Source: Plakobranchus ocellatus (taxonomy: Eukaryota > Mollusca > Gastropoda > Plakobranchidae). From it: a stretch of 34,375 nt of DNA. Of this stretch, positions 29,863 to 34,223 are shown piece after piece. The stretch lies in NCBI GenBank assembly GCA_019648995.1, contig BLXT01005251.1, positions 1,878,281 to 1,912,655 on the forward strand, written 5' to 3'. The stretch's first letter is position 1. Each line of letters begins with the position of its first letter. Below the pieces are notes generated by a model. The model saw only the letters and a program-made list of their open reading frames with translations. It searched no databases and had not been told where the DNA came from. A program made the translations under genes and the position numbers.

Positions 29863-32744
29863 TTAGTGAGGTCTCATCAAAGCTGCAATAAAAACGTTTT
29901 TATCTTTGTTTCATGCCAGCACGACCAGTTTACTATCTCTGATGTTTTTTTGTTTTATATTGCCTTTTCTAGGACGTTTCTTGTTTGTCAACCTTCCAAA
30001 AGGAAAAGTGAACTCTATTCCTTTTTGTCAAAGAAATTTAAGATTTTTTTATATGACTATGATAATTAAAGTGATTAGAAGTTTTGACAAATCCTTTTGA
30101 ACTTCAGTCAAAATATTTATAACGTATAATTGAAGGGATTATGCTAGAAATTATTGAGGTCATCAAGCAAAGATATTGAACAGGTTTTTTGTTGATGTTT
30201 TTGTTGTTATGTTTTTTATTTTATTTTTTTTTTAAGTTATCGCTTTAATAATCTTACTCTGACGTTTTGTTTGGTTGTTTGCTCATTAGCTGGAGAGGCT
30301 GAAGAACTTTGAGTTCGATGACTGGCGCAAGCGCTATCTCCAGTGGATGCATCACAACAAGGCCCGCATCATGGACTTCTTCCGCCGACAAGACCGTGAC
30401 CGCGATGGAAGAGTCACACGAAAGGAATTCATTGATGGGATACTCATGTCCAGTAAGTATGGTAGAAAGATAAAATTAAATTTGTTTATTGACTCAACTC
30501 ATTTCCAACTGACTAGATTTTGCCCTGACATCCTCATAGACTGCTGTAGTCTGTCATTTTCTCTCCCATTTCTACTGTTTGATATACTCCAGCCAGGTGA
30601 ACCAAAGTTATATTGGCTGCAAGATGCCTCAAATACATATTGAACTGCGTTTTAAGTGTTGTATTATTTTGTCCTAGCATTAATATAATTTGCGGCTTAT
30701 TGTAAATTTGAAGTATGAGCATCAGCTCCTTCTTTGCTACTTGTCAGTTTTCATTTTTTTGAGTCTGGGTGTCTCTGTCTTGATCTTTACTTCATTTGCT
30801 ATAATGAGCTATCGAGATTGCCAGCTAGCCATTTGTTTCACCCCTTCTCAATACTGTATAGTCAGGTACGTATTCCAGAATCTTTCATTTTATCAACCAT
30901 TCAATGTCCAAATAAGATCAGCTTGGATTGATCAGTCTATAAATGAATAGTGAATAACAAAACAAATAACAATCCTGCTTCTCTTTGTGCTGCAGAATTT
31001 CCCACGTCGAGGCCTGAGATGGACTGTGTGGCAGATATCTTTGACAGGGACGGAGATGGCTTCATCAACTACAAAGAATTTGTGTCAGCCCTGCGTCCTG
31101 ATAGAGACGTGAGTCACCAGCATATTTTTGTTTGTTACCTTTCCATAAGAAAGTACGGAGTGAAAAATCATTCTAAAGTTATTGAGTTTTCAGCAATCAG
31201 TAAGAACTGACAGATGAACAAAAATGGATTTTATGTTATATTTGTAAAATGGTATGAACTCCCTTTCAGTGCCAAGTACAAAAAGGTTGAATAAGTCCTC
31301 TATTTTGCTACCATATGTAAAAGCTGAAGTTCATCTTGGTGTTTCAAAAAAATATCTGAGATTATGTAACCATTTATATTGAATAGGAATTAAAAAAAAA
31401 AAAAATTAAAATGAACAACCTATACTAGGAAAAGGCATTTCAGTCTCATATCTTTCTAGTATTATTTACTAACTTGCCTCCATCTTGTGGTAATCATTGA
31501 TATTTCCTCAGTGAGTGTCAGTATCGACATCTCATGAATGATCATCAATAATAAATGGAAATATTCTTGCTGCAGATTTCTAAACATCTTAATCCAATGT
31601 TTTTAGAGAGAGACAAAAGAAAAGCTGCAACAATAACTAATTAAATATTTGTCCACTTTTGGCCATTTTCTTTTTTATCCTTTCAGAATGTTCAAATCAG
31701 GGTACGATTTTTTTCAGATTTAAAACCATGATGTATCATTCTGACTTGAACAGATAGGCATTAAGAAGATATAGGAATAGAGAATGTTCAGTTTATTTTC
31801 CTCCAAATATACATTGGGTTGAAATCTGCTTTAGTTAATCATCATTAATTATTCGTCTATGTAAAGATGTGTCTGGCTCACATAGTGGTCTTTCTCCTAC
31901 ACAGCCCAAGCCAGAAACGGATTCGGAGAAGATAATGGATGAAGTGAGGCGACAGGTGTCCAAATGTACCTGTGTGAAACAATTCAAGATCCACAAAATA
32001 GGAGAGGGCAAATATCGAGTAAGAATACATGAATTTTCCCTTTTATCAGAATTATCCTGTTTTTCTGCCTCAGACTCTATCTCTCTCTATGTTTATTGAT
32101 ATCACTTCTTTGATCTATCATGCTGGGTTTATGCATTATTTTTTTTCCTACATTTTTTTTTGTTGAATATCTACGTTGATTATTGTGTATCTCTCACTTT
32201 ATGTCTGTTGCTTAATTTTGTTATATATCTGAGTATCTTGTCTGTCTTCCAACTCCCTGCCTCCCTGCCCCTCTCTCTTTCCCTCCTCTTGATTTCTCTT
32301 TTTTTTTTCTATCAGTTAATCTCGATTTTTCTCCCTCTCTCCTTTTTAAAAAAAACAACAAAAAACAAAAAAAAACAGACAAACCAAACCAAAACAAAAA
32401 CAAAGCAGTTATTGCGTAGTTCACATACCTGAGAATTAAATCAGACATATATTGACCTGCCATTTTCTTTTCTATAGATGGTAATCCTAATAATCCACCT
32501 TCTACACGAAGCCCAAACAGTATTTTGTAAATTGTTCAGAACCTTTGCTTGCTCCACTAACTGCTCAGCTCATTGACTTACACTCTGACCTGCATCTTTA
32601 CAATGTTTTGTTTCCTTCTTGTCCAGTTTGGAGACTCACAAAAGTTGCGGCTGGTGCGAATTCTGCGCAGCACTGTCATGGTGCGAGTAGGCGGGGGTTG
32701 GATTGCTCTAGATGAATTTCTTGTCAAGAACGATCCATGCAGAG
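231..32744 (+). CDS. MACF1/DST/shot: Spectraplakin (MACF1/dystonin/Shot family), 3' portion; about 40 exons, both ends outside the window
   Basis: Seen: 40 exons with GT...AG borders join into one open frame of about 2,249 residues, with no stop and no frame conflict at any junction. Order: end of one spectrin repeat; 17 modules of 104-112 residues making a spectrin-repeat rod; a basic linker with SHIP and SRIP motifs and Thr-Pro repeats; two canonical EF-hands; a GAS2 domain ending NDPCR. Known for the family: spectraplakins are giant cytoplasmic linkers. They bind actin through N-terminal CH domains and microtubules through GAS2 and SxIP motifs (via EB1), and act in cell shape, adhesion and axon growth. 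The rod is a spacer. The CH and plakin domains must lie upstream and the C-terminal tail downstream, since exon 41 ends in phase 1. Gas2-like proteins also carry a GAS2 domain but have no long spectrin rod, so they are excluded. Family assignment is near certain; a finer orthologue name is not possible here. Confidence 0.97.
806..1015 (+). CDS. MACF1/DST/shot: Exon 2: spectrin repeat, module 1 first half
   Basis: 210 nt, 70 codons, phase 0 at both ends. Acceptor tatcccag, donor gtaagt. Starts [19 protein letters not shown] (helix B) and ends GSSIVGQFQ, running into the next helix A. With exon 3 it forms a 324-nt module. Confidence 0.92.
1225..1338 (+). CDS. MACF1/DST/shot: Exon 3: spectrin repeat, module 1 second half
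   Basis: 114 nt, 38 codons, phase 0/0. Acceptor cctcacag, donor gtaagg. Peptide starts [20 protein letters not shown] and ends LDEIK. Its helix A lacks the tryptophan typical of spectrin repeats. Confidence 0.92.
1512..1541. repeat. (TTAA)n/(TTTA)n microsatellite, intron 3
   Basis: About five aatt units followed by atttatttat. Simple AT repeat. Confidence 0.85.
1910..2023 (+). CDS. MACF1/DST/shot: Exon 4: spectrin repeat, module 2 first half
   Basis: 114 nt, 38 codons, phase 0/0. Acceptor tttccacag; donor gtctgt, with a pyrimidine at +3. Peptide [20 protein letters not shown] to EMLNHQ. With exon 5 it makes exactly 327 nt. Confidence 0.88.
2516..2728 (+). CDS. MACF1/DST/shot: Exon 5: spectrin repeat, module 2 second half
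   Basis: 213 nt, 71 codons, phase 0/0. Acceptor aatctccag, donor gtgagt. Peptide [20 protein letters not shown], ending [10 protein letters not shown]. It covers helix C of one repeat and helix A of the next. The complementary-strand open frame here is a shadow. Confidence 0.93.
3182..3343 (+). CDS. MACF1/DST/shot: Exon 6: spectrin repeat, module 3 first half
   Basis: 162 nt, 54 codons, phase 0/0. Acceptor tatttttgcag, donor gtgagt. Peptide [17 protein letters not shown], with a Gly/Ser-rich loop (SGANTGG) and then [11 protein letters not shown], the helix-C RW signature. Confidence 0.93.
3360..3520 (+). mobile_element. tRNA-derived SINE in intron 6
   Basis: The head carries a pol III A box tggcacagtgg (3370-3380), followed by ttag as in many tRNA-derived SINEs, and a B box-like atttgaactcc (3425-3435) about 45 nt further on. 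A 3' domain follows from tggcctga to a CAA/CCAA-rich tail near 3501-3520. The 3' domain recurs twice elsewhere in the window. Exact ends and target-site duplications were not resolved. Confidence 0.72.
3880..4050 (+). CDS. MACF1/DST/shot: Exon 7: spectrin repeat, module 3 second half
   Basis: 171 nt, 57 codons, phase 0/0. Peptide [20 protein letters not shown], then LSWLAETED (helix A). This resembles the strongly conserved block of vertebrate MACF1/DST, and the run EQK joining LLQ in exon 8 fixes the 3' border. The donor is poor (AAG|GTTCGG), but no better site keeps the protein. Confidence 0.92.
4812..5024 (+). CDS. MACF1/DST/shot: Exon 8: spectrin repeat, module 4 first part
   Basis: 213 nt, 71 codons, phase 0/0. 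Acceptor ctcttcacag, donor gtaaaa. Peptide [20 protein letters not shown], helix-C motif [10 protein letters not shown], ending ELSRQFQ. With exon 9 it makes exactly 327 nt. Confidence 0.94.
5292..5405 (+). CDS. MACF1/DST/shot: Exon 9: spectrin repeat, module 4 second part
   Basis: 114 nt, 38 codons, phase 0/0. Acceptor gtgtcttag, donor gtaaca. Peptide [20 protein letters not shown], ending LINELK; the AVWL core is the helix-A tryptophan. Confidence 0.93.
6071..6155 (+). CDS. MACF1/DST/shot: Exon 10: spectrin repeat, module 5 first part
   Basis: 85 nt: 28 codons plus one base (phase 1 donor, gtaaca). Acceptor ttgcccacag. Peptide [20 protein letters not shown] ending DFCK, helix B of a repeat. 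The split glycine codon is completed by exon 11. With exon 11 the module is 312 nt, the shortest in the rod. Confidence 0.9.
6156..8535. other. Intron 10 (2,380 nt)
   Basis: Second longest intron. Phase 1. Very AT-rich with many poly(A)/poly(T) runs. Open frames of up to about 109 codons (for example 6754-7083) are Phe/Leu/Ile-rich translations of T-rich DNA and resemble no family I know. No repeat family recognised. Confidence 0.8.
8536..8762 (+). CDS. MACF1/DST/shot: Exon 11: spectrin repeat, module 5 second part
   Basis: 227 nt: two bases finishing a codon, then 75 codons, ending in phase 0 (donor gtaaca). Acceptor tttgcacag. Peptide [20 protein letters not shown], then [11 protein letters not shown] (helix A), ending EAEEEVQ. 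Confidence 0.93.
8813..9141. repeat. Tandem repeat, 91-bp unit, about 3.6 copies, intron 11
   Basis: Units start with gtcacaaa at 8813, 8904, 8995 and 9086, a period of exactly 91. Three units are nearly identical; the fourth lacks about 20 internal bases (the aatagcctttcatctctcac part). It is followed by (TAGG)n. Too long and too uniform for a CRISPR array, and with no spacers. Confidence 0.92.
9195..9295. repeat. Imperfect GAT/GAC trinucleotide-rich tract, intron 11
   Basis: A run of gatgatgatgat, gacgag, gacgacgatg and gatgatgac. In one + frame it would encode mostly Asp/Glu but meets a stop and has no splice context, so it is called a degenerate microsatellite. Confidence 0.6.
9403..9609 (+). 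CDS. MACF1/DST/shot: Exon 12: spectrin repeat, module 6 first part
   Basis: 207 nt, 69 codons, phase 0/0. Acceptor cttactccccag, donor gtaggt. Peptide [20 protein letters not shown], ending SRQRSLE. With exon 13 it makes exactly 327 nt (207|120 split). Confidence 0.93.
10420..10539 (+). CDS. MACF1/DST/shot: Exon 13: spectrin repeat, module 6 second part
   Basis: 120 nt, 40 codons, phase 0/0. Acceptor tctccacag, donor gtgagt. Peptide [20 protein letters not shown], ending KQLAETK; IEWF is the helix-A tryptophan. Codon use is more AT-rich than in neighbouring exons. Confidence 0.92.
11070..11396 (+). CDS. MACF1/DST/shot: Exon 14: complete spectrin-repeat module 7 in one exon
   Basis: 327 nt, 109 codons, phase 0/0: the only module in the window carried by one exon. 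Acceptor gcacaccag, donor gtaaga. Peptide [20 protein letters not shown] through [12 protein letters not shown] (helix A), ending RQQEAVK. Confidence 0.95.
12081..12287 (+). CDS. MACF1/DST/shot: Exon 15: spectrin repeat, module 8 first part
   Basis: 207 nt, 69 codons, phase 0/0. Acceptor ttattcctcag, donor gtaaac. Peptide [20 protein letters not shown], ending MQQSAE. Same 207|120 split as exons 12/13 and 27/28. Confidence 0.94.
12890..13009 (+). CDS. MACF1/DST/shot: Exon 16: spectrin repeat, module 8 second part
   Basis: 120 nt, 40 codons, phase 0/0. Acceptor tttatcaacag; donor AAG|GTCTTA is far from consensus. Peptide [20 protein letters not shown], ending REQLEENK. Its helix A has no tryptophan. 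Confidence 0.87.
13754..13862 (+). CDS. MACF1/DST/shot: Exon 17: spectrin repeat, module 9 first part
   Basis: 109 nt: 36 codons plus one base (phase 1; donor gtatga). Acceptor gtttggtcag. Peptide [20 protein letters not shown], ending SDPAVR; an Asp codon is split with exon 18. Confidence 0.88.
14263..14489 (+). CDS. MACF1/DST/shot: Exon 18: spectrin repeat, module 9 second part
   Basis: 227 nt: two bases, then 75 codons; ends phase 0 (donor gtggga). Acceptor acaaacacag. Peptide [20 protein letters not shown], then [15 protein letters not shown], ending EQQEELE. The module is 336 nt, the longest. Same 227-nt length and phase as exon 11. Confidence 0.92.
15058..15213 (+). CDS. MACF1/DST/shot: Exon 19: spectrin repeat, module 10 first part
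   Basis: 156 nt, 52 codons, phase 0/0. Acceptor tcttctgcag, donor gtaaga. Peptide [20 protein letters not shown], ending LGEINQK. Confidence 0.93.
15419..15574. mobile_element. MITE-like element with terminal inverted repeats in intron 19
   Basis: Left end 15419-15440 and the reverse complement of right end 15553-15574 agree at about 20 of 22 positions (shared core gtaaacagttgcca). Weaker complementarity continues inward for about 15 more bases. The 156-bp AT-rich element has no coding sequence. A target-site duplication was not clear. Confidence 0.6.
15849..16019 (+). CDS. MACF1/DST/shot: Exon 20: spectrin repeat, module 10 second part
   Basis: 171 nt, 57 codons, phase 0/0. Acceptor ccttctcag, donor gtgaca. 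Peptide [20 protein letters not shown], then [10 protein letters not shown] (helix A), ending SQWNDIK. Confidence 0.94.
16396..16566 (+). CDS. MACF1/DST/shot: Exon 21: spectrin repeat, module 11 first part
   Basis: 171 nt, 57 codons, phase 0/0. Donor gtgagt. The acceptor tract is A/T-rich (aatttaaaag), so the 5' border is a little less certain. Peptide [20 protein letters not shown], helix-C NQRWDGLQ, ending ISERQ. Confidence 0.87.
17033..17188 (+). CDS. MACF1/DST/shot: Exon 22: spectrin repeat, module 11 second part
   Basis: 156 nt, 52 codons, phase 0/0. Acceptor gatctccag, donor gtaagt. Peptide [20 protein letters not shown], then [11 protein letters not shown] (helix A), ending LAKLR. Confidence 0.94.
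17595..17795 (+). CDS. MACF1/DST/shot: Exon 23: spectrin repeat, module 12 first part
   Basis: 201 nt, 67 codons, phase 0/0. Acceptor tttaaacag, donor gtgaga. Peptide [20 protein letters not shown], helix [15 protein letters not shown], ending LEDAHRE. Confidence 0.93.
17796..18400. other. Intron 23, with an uninterrupted minus-strand frame
   Basis: 605 nt. Less T-rich than its neighbours. The minus strand is open at 18362-18069 (97 codons), with a [20 protein letters not shown] stretch loosely like the Cys/His-containing C-terminal ends of non-LTR retrotransposon proteins. Fossil retroelement sequence is possible but weakly supported. Confidence 0.3.
18401..18529 (+). CDS. MACF1/DST/shot: Exon 24: spectrin repeat, module 12 second part
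   Basis: 129 nt, 43 codons, phase 0/0. Acceptor aaatcctcag, donor gtaggt. Peptide [20 protein letters not shown], ending KEQLDKFM; no helix-A tryptophan. Confidence 0.92.
18807..18977 (+). CDS. MACF1/DST/shot: Exon 25: spectrin repeat, module 13 first part
   Basis: 171 nt, 57 codons, phase 0/0. Strong pyrimidine tract and ccccag acceptor; donor gtaagg. Peptide [20 protein letters not shown], helix-[11 protein letters not shown], ending AADRK. Confidence 0.95.
19260..19415 (+). CDS. MACF1/DST/shot: Exon 26: spectrin repeat, module 13 second part
   Basis: 156 nt, 52 codons, phase 0/0. Acceptor ttattgcag, donor gtgaga. Peptide [20 protein letters not shown], then [11 protein letters not shown] (helix A), ending QIEDHR. 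Confidence 0.95.
19758..19964 (+). CDS. MACF1/DST/shot: Exon 27: spectrin repeat, module 14 first part
   Basis: 207 nt, 69 codons, phase 0/0. Acceptor ttcccttcag, donor gtgagg. Peptide [20 protein letters not shown], helix-[15 protein letters not shown], ending KEAKQ. Confidence 0.95.
20732..20851 (+). CDS. MACF1/DST/shot: Exon 28: spectrin repeat, module 14 second part
   Basis: 120 nt, 40 codons, phase 0/0. Acceptor tatgttttgtag, donor gttggt (weak at +3). Peptide [20 protein letters not shown] (helix A with two tryptophans), ending QMARHK. Confidence 0.92.
21285..21354 (+). mobile_element. Diverged SINE 3' domain in intron 28
   Basis: Shares aggcct, then ttgagatcacc, actggct and a terminal acaaacaaacc with the SINE at 3449-3520, in the same order and orientation. 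It contains a perfect small hairpin (agccc-agta-gggct). No tRNA-like head recognised upstream. Confidence 0.5.
21610..21776 (+). CDS. MACF1/DST/shot: Exon 29: spectrin repeat, module 15 first part
   Basis: 167 nt: 55 codons plus two bases (phase 2; donor gtgaga). Acceptor tggtaacag. Peptide [20 protein letters not shown], helix-[15 protein letters not shown]; an Arg codon is split with exon 30. Confidence 0.94.
22160..22319 (+). CDS. MACF1/DST/shot: Exon 30: spectrin repeat, module 15 second part
   Basis: 160 nt: one base, then 53 codons; ends phase 0 (donor gtattt). Acceptor cccgtcaccag. Peptide [20 protein letters not shown], then [12 protein letters not shown] (helix A), ending LEAHK. Confidence 0.94.
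22654..22848 (+). CDS. MACF1/DST/shot: Exon 31: spectrin repeat, module 16 first part
   Basis: 195 nt, 65 codons, phase 0/0. Acceptor gatctgcag, donor gtgagt. Peptide [20 protein letters not shown], helix-[12 protein letters not shown], ending EQAHRL. Confidence 0.95.
23669..23718 (+). other. Duplicate start of exon 32 left of the gap (assembly artefact)
   Basis: Bases identical to 23945-23994, including the acceptor, cut off by the N run. It is part of a 63-bp sequence (23656-23718) repeated exactly at 23932-23994. The two contig ends most likely overlap and were not merged. It should not be counted as a second exon. Confidence 0.88.
23719..23931. other. Assembly gap (213 N)
   Basis: A run of 213 unknown bases inside the exon 31-32 interval. 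The sequence on the left ends with the same 63 bases that begin the sequence on the right, so the real gap length is probably zero or negative. Confidence 0.95.
23945..24073 (+). CDS. MACF1/DST/shot: Exon 32: spectrin repeat, module 16 second part (complete copy right of the gap)
   Basis: 129 nt, 43 codons, phase 0/0. Acceptor atgtatag, donor AAG|GTTTGG. Peptide [20 protein letters not shown] (helix A), ending QQIEDHK. The first 50 nt also appear left of the N gap (23669-23718); this right-hand copy is the complete one and joins exons 31 and 33 in frame. Confidence 0.9.
24736..24879 (+). CDS. MACF1/DST/shot: Exon 33: spectrin repeat, module 17 first part
   Basis: 144 nt, 48 codons, phase 0/0. 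Acceptor tgatgtgcag, donor gtcaga. Peptide [20 protein letters not shown], helix-C LRTRWEE, continued by LMGLSKQRQ in exon 34. Confidence 0.91.
25054..25242 (+). CDS. MACF1/DST/shot: Exon 34: spectrin repeat, module 17 second part; last full rod helix
   Basis: 189 nt, 63 codons, phase 0/0. Acceptor tctccctcag, donor gtcagt. Peptide [20 protein letters not shown], then [12 protein letters not shown], ending IKDHQ. The Leu-rich WLNGAE block and the IKDHQ end resemble the last rod repeat of vertebrate MACF1/DST. Confidence 0.94.
25720..25883 (+). CDS. MACF1/DST/shot: Exon 35: rod end and linker with two SxIP motifs
   Basis: 164 nt: 54 codons plus two bases (phase 2; donor gtgagg). Acceptor ggaaaacag. 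Starts [20 protein letters not shown], the truncated final repeat, then becomes Ser/Pro/basic-rich and disordered. It contains SHIP (within SPSSHIPVF) and SRIP (within [10 protein letters not shown]), both matching the SxIP signature bound by EB1-type plus-end proteins. The SHIPV piece resembles vertebrate MACF1 at the same place. EB1 binding is an inference. Confidence 0.93.
25884..26612. other. Intron 35 (729 nt)
   Basis: Phase 2. AT-rich; contains a perfect small hairpin tctggc-actata-gccaga at 26150-26167. No exon or repeat family recognised. Confidence 0.75.
26613..26958 (+). CDS. MACF1/DST/shot: Exon 36: Thr-Pro repeat linker and pre-EF-hand helix
   Basis: 346 nt: one base completing an Arg codon, then 115 codons; ends phase 0 (donor gtttgt). 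Acceptor cactatctag. The first two thirds is low complexity: GRRTPD/GRKTPD-type units with His, Gly and Ser spacers. The last third is the conserved helix [20 protein letters not shown], then [11 protein letters not shown], which leads into the EF-hands. Upstream in-frame codons to 26509 are intron. Confidence 0.94.
26632..26847 (+). repeat. Coding tandem repeat: [R/K]-x-T-P-[D/E] units
   Basis: 216 nt (72 residues) encode eight TP[D/E] motifs, mostly preceded by GRR or GRK, plus one diverged RRVSD unit. Spacing is mostly 8-10 residues. The last units are close to 27 nt each and almost identical in DNA (GRKTPDHHH twice), suggesting recent duplication. Strongly basic with His runs; probably disordered. 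Confidence 0.95.
27372..27400. repeat. (AAT)n microsatellite, intron 36
   Basis: Roughly nine to ten uninterrupted aat units. Confidence 0.9.
27608..27628 (+). CDS. MACF1/DST/shot: Candidate exon 37: 21-nt cassette microexon (MNERSKK)
   Basis: Preceded by a T-rich tract and ttttcag, followed by AAG|GTTTGT, a donor like those of exons 32 and 36. It has phase 0 at both ends, no stop, and adds seven charged residues (one heptad) between DALDYLNE of exon 36 and LERLKNFEF of exon 38. Those two exons also join directly, at the spacing I recall for vertebrate MACF1, so inclusion would be optional. No transcript evidence is available; chance occurrence in a 3.3-kb AT-rich intron is quite possible. 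Confidence 0.35.
29027..29050. repeat. (TA)12 microsatellite, intron 36
   Basis: Twelve ta dinucleotides without interruption. Confidence 0.9.
29336..29407 (+). mobile_element. SINE 3' domain, second clear copy, in intron 36
   Basis: Matches 3449-3520 over about 72 nt: tggcctga, ggaggg, cctgatatcacc, ggctac and a caaacaaaaa tail line up with few gaps. The tRNA-like head is not recognisable; probably a 5'-truncated or head-exchanged copy. Confidence 0.6.
29831..29865. repeat. (TTTA)n microsatellite, intron 36
   Basis: About eight to nine uninterrupted ttta units. Confidence 0.9.
30290..30452 (+). CDS. MACF1/DST/shot: Exon 38: helix and first EF-hand
   Basis: 163 nt: 54 codons plus one base (phase 1; donor gtaagt). 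Acceptor gctcattag. Peptide [20 protein letters not shown], then [15 protein letters not shown], ending FIDGILMS. This is among the best conserved parts of spectraplakins. The last base splits a Lys codon with exon 39. Confidence 0.97.
30392..30427 (+). other. EF-hand 1 calcium loop
   Basis: Twelve-residue loop [12 protein letters not shown]: Asp at positions 1, 3 and 5, Gly at 6, Val at 8, Thr at 9 and Glu at 12, all canonical. Calcium binding is therefore expected; in the family the EF-hand pair sits next to GAS2. Confidence 0.95.
30996..31108 (+). CDS. MACF1/DST/shot: Exon 39: second EF-hand
   Basis: 113 nt: two bases, then 37 codons; ends phase 0 (donor gtgagt). Acceptor tgtgctgcag. Peptide [20 protein letters not shown], ending [14 protein letters not shown] is a family hallmark between the two EF-hands. 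Confidence 0.97.
31043..31078 (+). other. EF-hand 2 calcium loop
   Basis: Loop [12 protein letters not shown]: Asp 1, 3 and 5, Gly 6, Ile 8, Asn 9, Glu 12. Canonical and predicted to bind calcium. Confidence 0.95.
31905..32018 (+). CDS. MACF1/DST/shot: Exon 40: GAS2 domain, first half
   Basis: 114 nt, 38 codons, phase 0/0. Acceptor ctcctacacag, donor gtaaga. Peptide [20 protein letters not shown], then [18 protein letters not shown]. The Cys-x-Cys pair (31965-31967 and 31971-31973) is conserved in GAS2/GAR domains and is a likely metal-ligand pair. Confidence 0.96.
31929..32743 (+). other. GAS2 (GAR) domain, spanning intron 40
   Basis: About 69 residues from KIMDEVRRQ to NDPCR, split by one intron after GKYR. 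Family knowledge: the domain binds and stabilises microtubule lattices. All the hallmark blocks are present (Cx[31 protein letters not shown]), so it looks intact. Confidence 0.96.
32627..32744 (+). CDS. MACF1/DST/shot: Exon 41: GAS2 domain, second half
   Basis: 118 nt: 39 codons plus one base (phase 1; donor gtaagc). Acceptor cttgtccag. Peptide [20 protein letters not shown], then [19 protein letters not shown], the signature of the GAS2 microtubule-binding domain. The phase-1 end means that another exon with the C-terminal tail follows beyond the window. Confidence 0.97.
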
Positions 32745-34171
32745 GTAAGCACATAAGAAAAGAAGAGAAATGTTTGGGGAAAAAGATTGACCCGAGAAAA
32801 ATATGGGAAAAGCGTAATTCAAAAGTTTCAAAACTCCACAGAAATTAAATTACTGTGACTCTTGGATCAGTGTCAAATTATAAGGCACCTCATGATTATT
32901 GTGACTGTAAGGAACTTCATTGTAATTGCTCTTATTTTTTCCATTCTCTCTTTTTAATTGTTTGTCTTTGTACTGGTTTTTTTCTGTCATGATCCTATCC
33001 AGATTTAGTGACCACCTTATTGATTGATTGACTGTTGGGGTTTTTTTTTTGTTTGATAGCTTTTGTTAGTTTTTTTGTTTGTTTGTGTGTGTGGATCTTT
33101 TGTTTCTTAATATCTTTTACATAATCAGTATAATTATGCAATGGATTCAACATCACATCTATTTATACATCTGGCAGAATTTTCTTCATCAACACTGTAT
33201 GCAAGATTATGCATAATCTTGGTTGTGTCATAGTTTTTCAATCTGTATATGTCTACACATTTGTGAATAAAATAATGATGATTTATTCTCCGAAATCATT
33301 AAGCATCTCTTGTAGCATGAGATCAATAGATAAAAGTAGGCATTTTTTATGTTATTGGCAAGGTATATAAGCTCTTTATCATGAGTGCAATATAGTTTTC
33401 AAATTCAAATTGACAGAGAAAAAGAGAGAGGGATGGGAAAATAGAGCATTGATTCTATTTAATTGATTTCATTTATGATTTCAGCGTTTTTTTCCAATTA
33501 ATTTATGCGGGCTGATAATGGTGGCCAATAGGTAAAACAAGGTGGTGTGCCAAAGAAGGAATGTAGAGAATAGGGAAAACTTAAATGTGTCTTGAGAATA
33601 GTGCTAATCAGTCTAGAGATGCCTTGTGAATATTTTAAGACTTTGGAACACTGACTAGAGATACCAAATTCCGTGCTGAGCTGTTGGCATTTTTAAAAGA
33701 AAAAATTTGTTAAAAGGCAGCGACAAGAAAGATAAATGGACTTAATTGTTTTTTGTTTTAAAAACGATTTTTGCTGCAAACGACTCGTTAGGTCTGGTCT
33801 CAAGGCATCTGCTGAATTTTTGTATTTTATCTTGTGATTATTTTGAATGTTCTTATTTAATTTTGACCTTTGTACTACATGATTCTGCCTCAGAATTTGT
33901 GGAGATAGCTGGTAATGTGTTTCTACTTCTTTCATTTTGTGCTATGCATTGAGGTTCTTGAACCATGGTACTAATTCCCTTGGGACCAGTCGTTTGGTTT
34001 TATTTTTTTGTTCTTTTTTTCCTACCCTATTCTTTTTTGTGTGGAGATATACAAATTTACTGAGGCAAGAACGGAGCAACAGCAAGTTGTGGTTTTCCAT
34101 GAATATTTTTTAAAGAGATAAATAAGTTCTAATGTAAAGAAAAGCTTTACGCTTTTTACGTTAAAAATATG

Positions 34172-34223
<52 letters not shown>

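Larger units (their letters stand above)
26959..30289. other. Intron 36 (3,331 nt), longest in the window
   Basis: Separates the linker from the EF-hands. Holds the candidate microexon at 27608-27628, a SINE 3' domain at 29336-29407 and three microsatellites. The rest is AT-rich and shows no other coding sequence. Confidence 0.85.
30453..32626. other. Introns 38-40 (coding exons excluded)
   Basis: Intron spans 30453-30995, 31109-31904 and 32019-32626. The last has a CT-rich stretch (about 32243-32345) followed by an A-rich, C-interspersed stretch to about 32406. No further exon seen. Confidence 0.8.
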
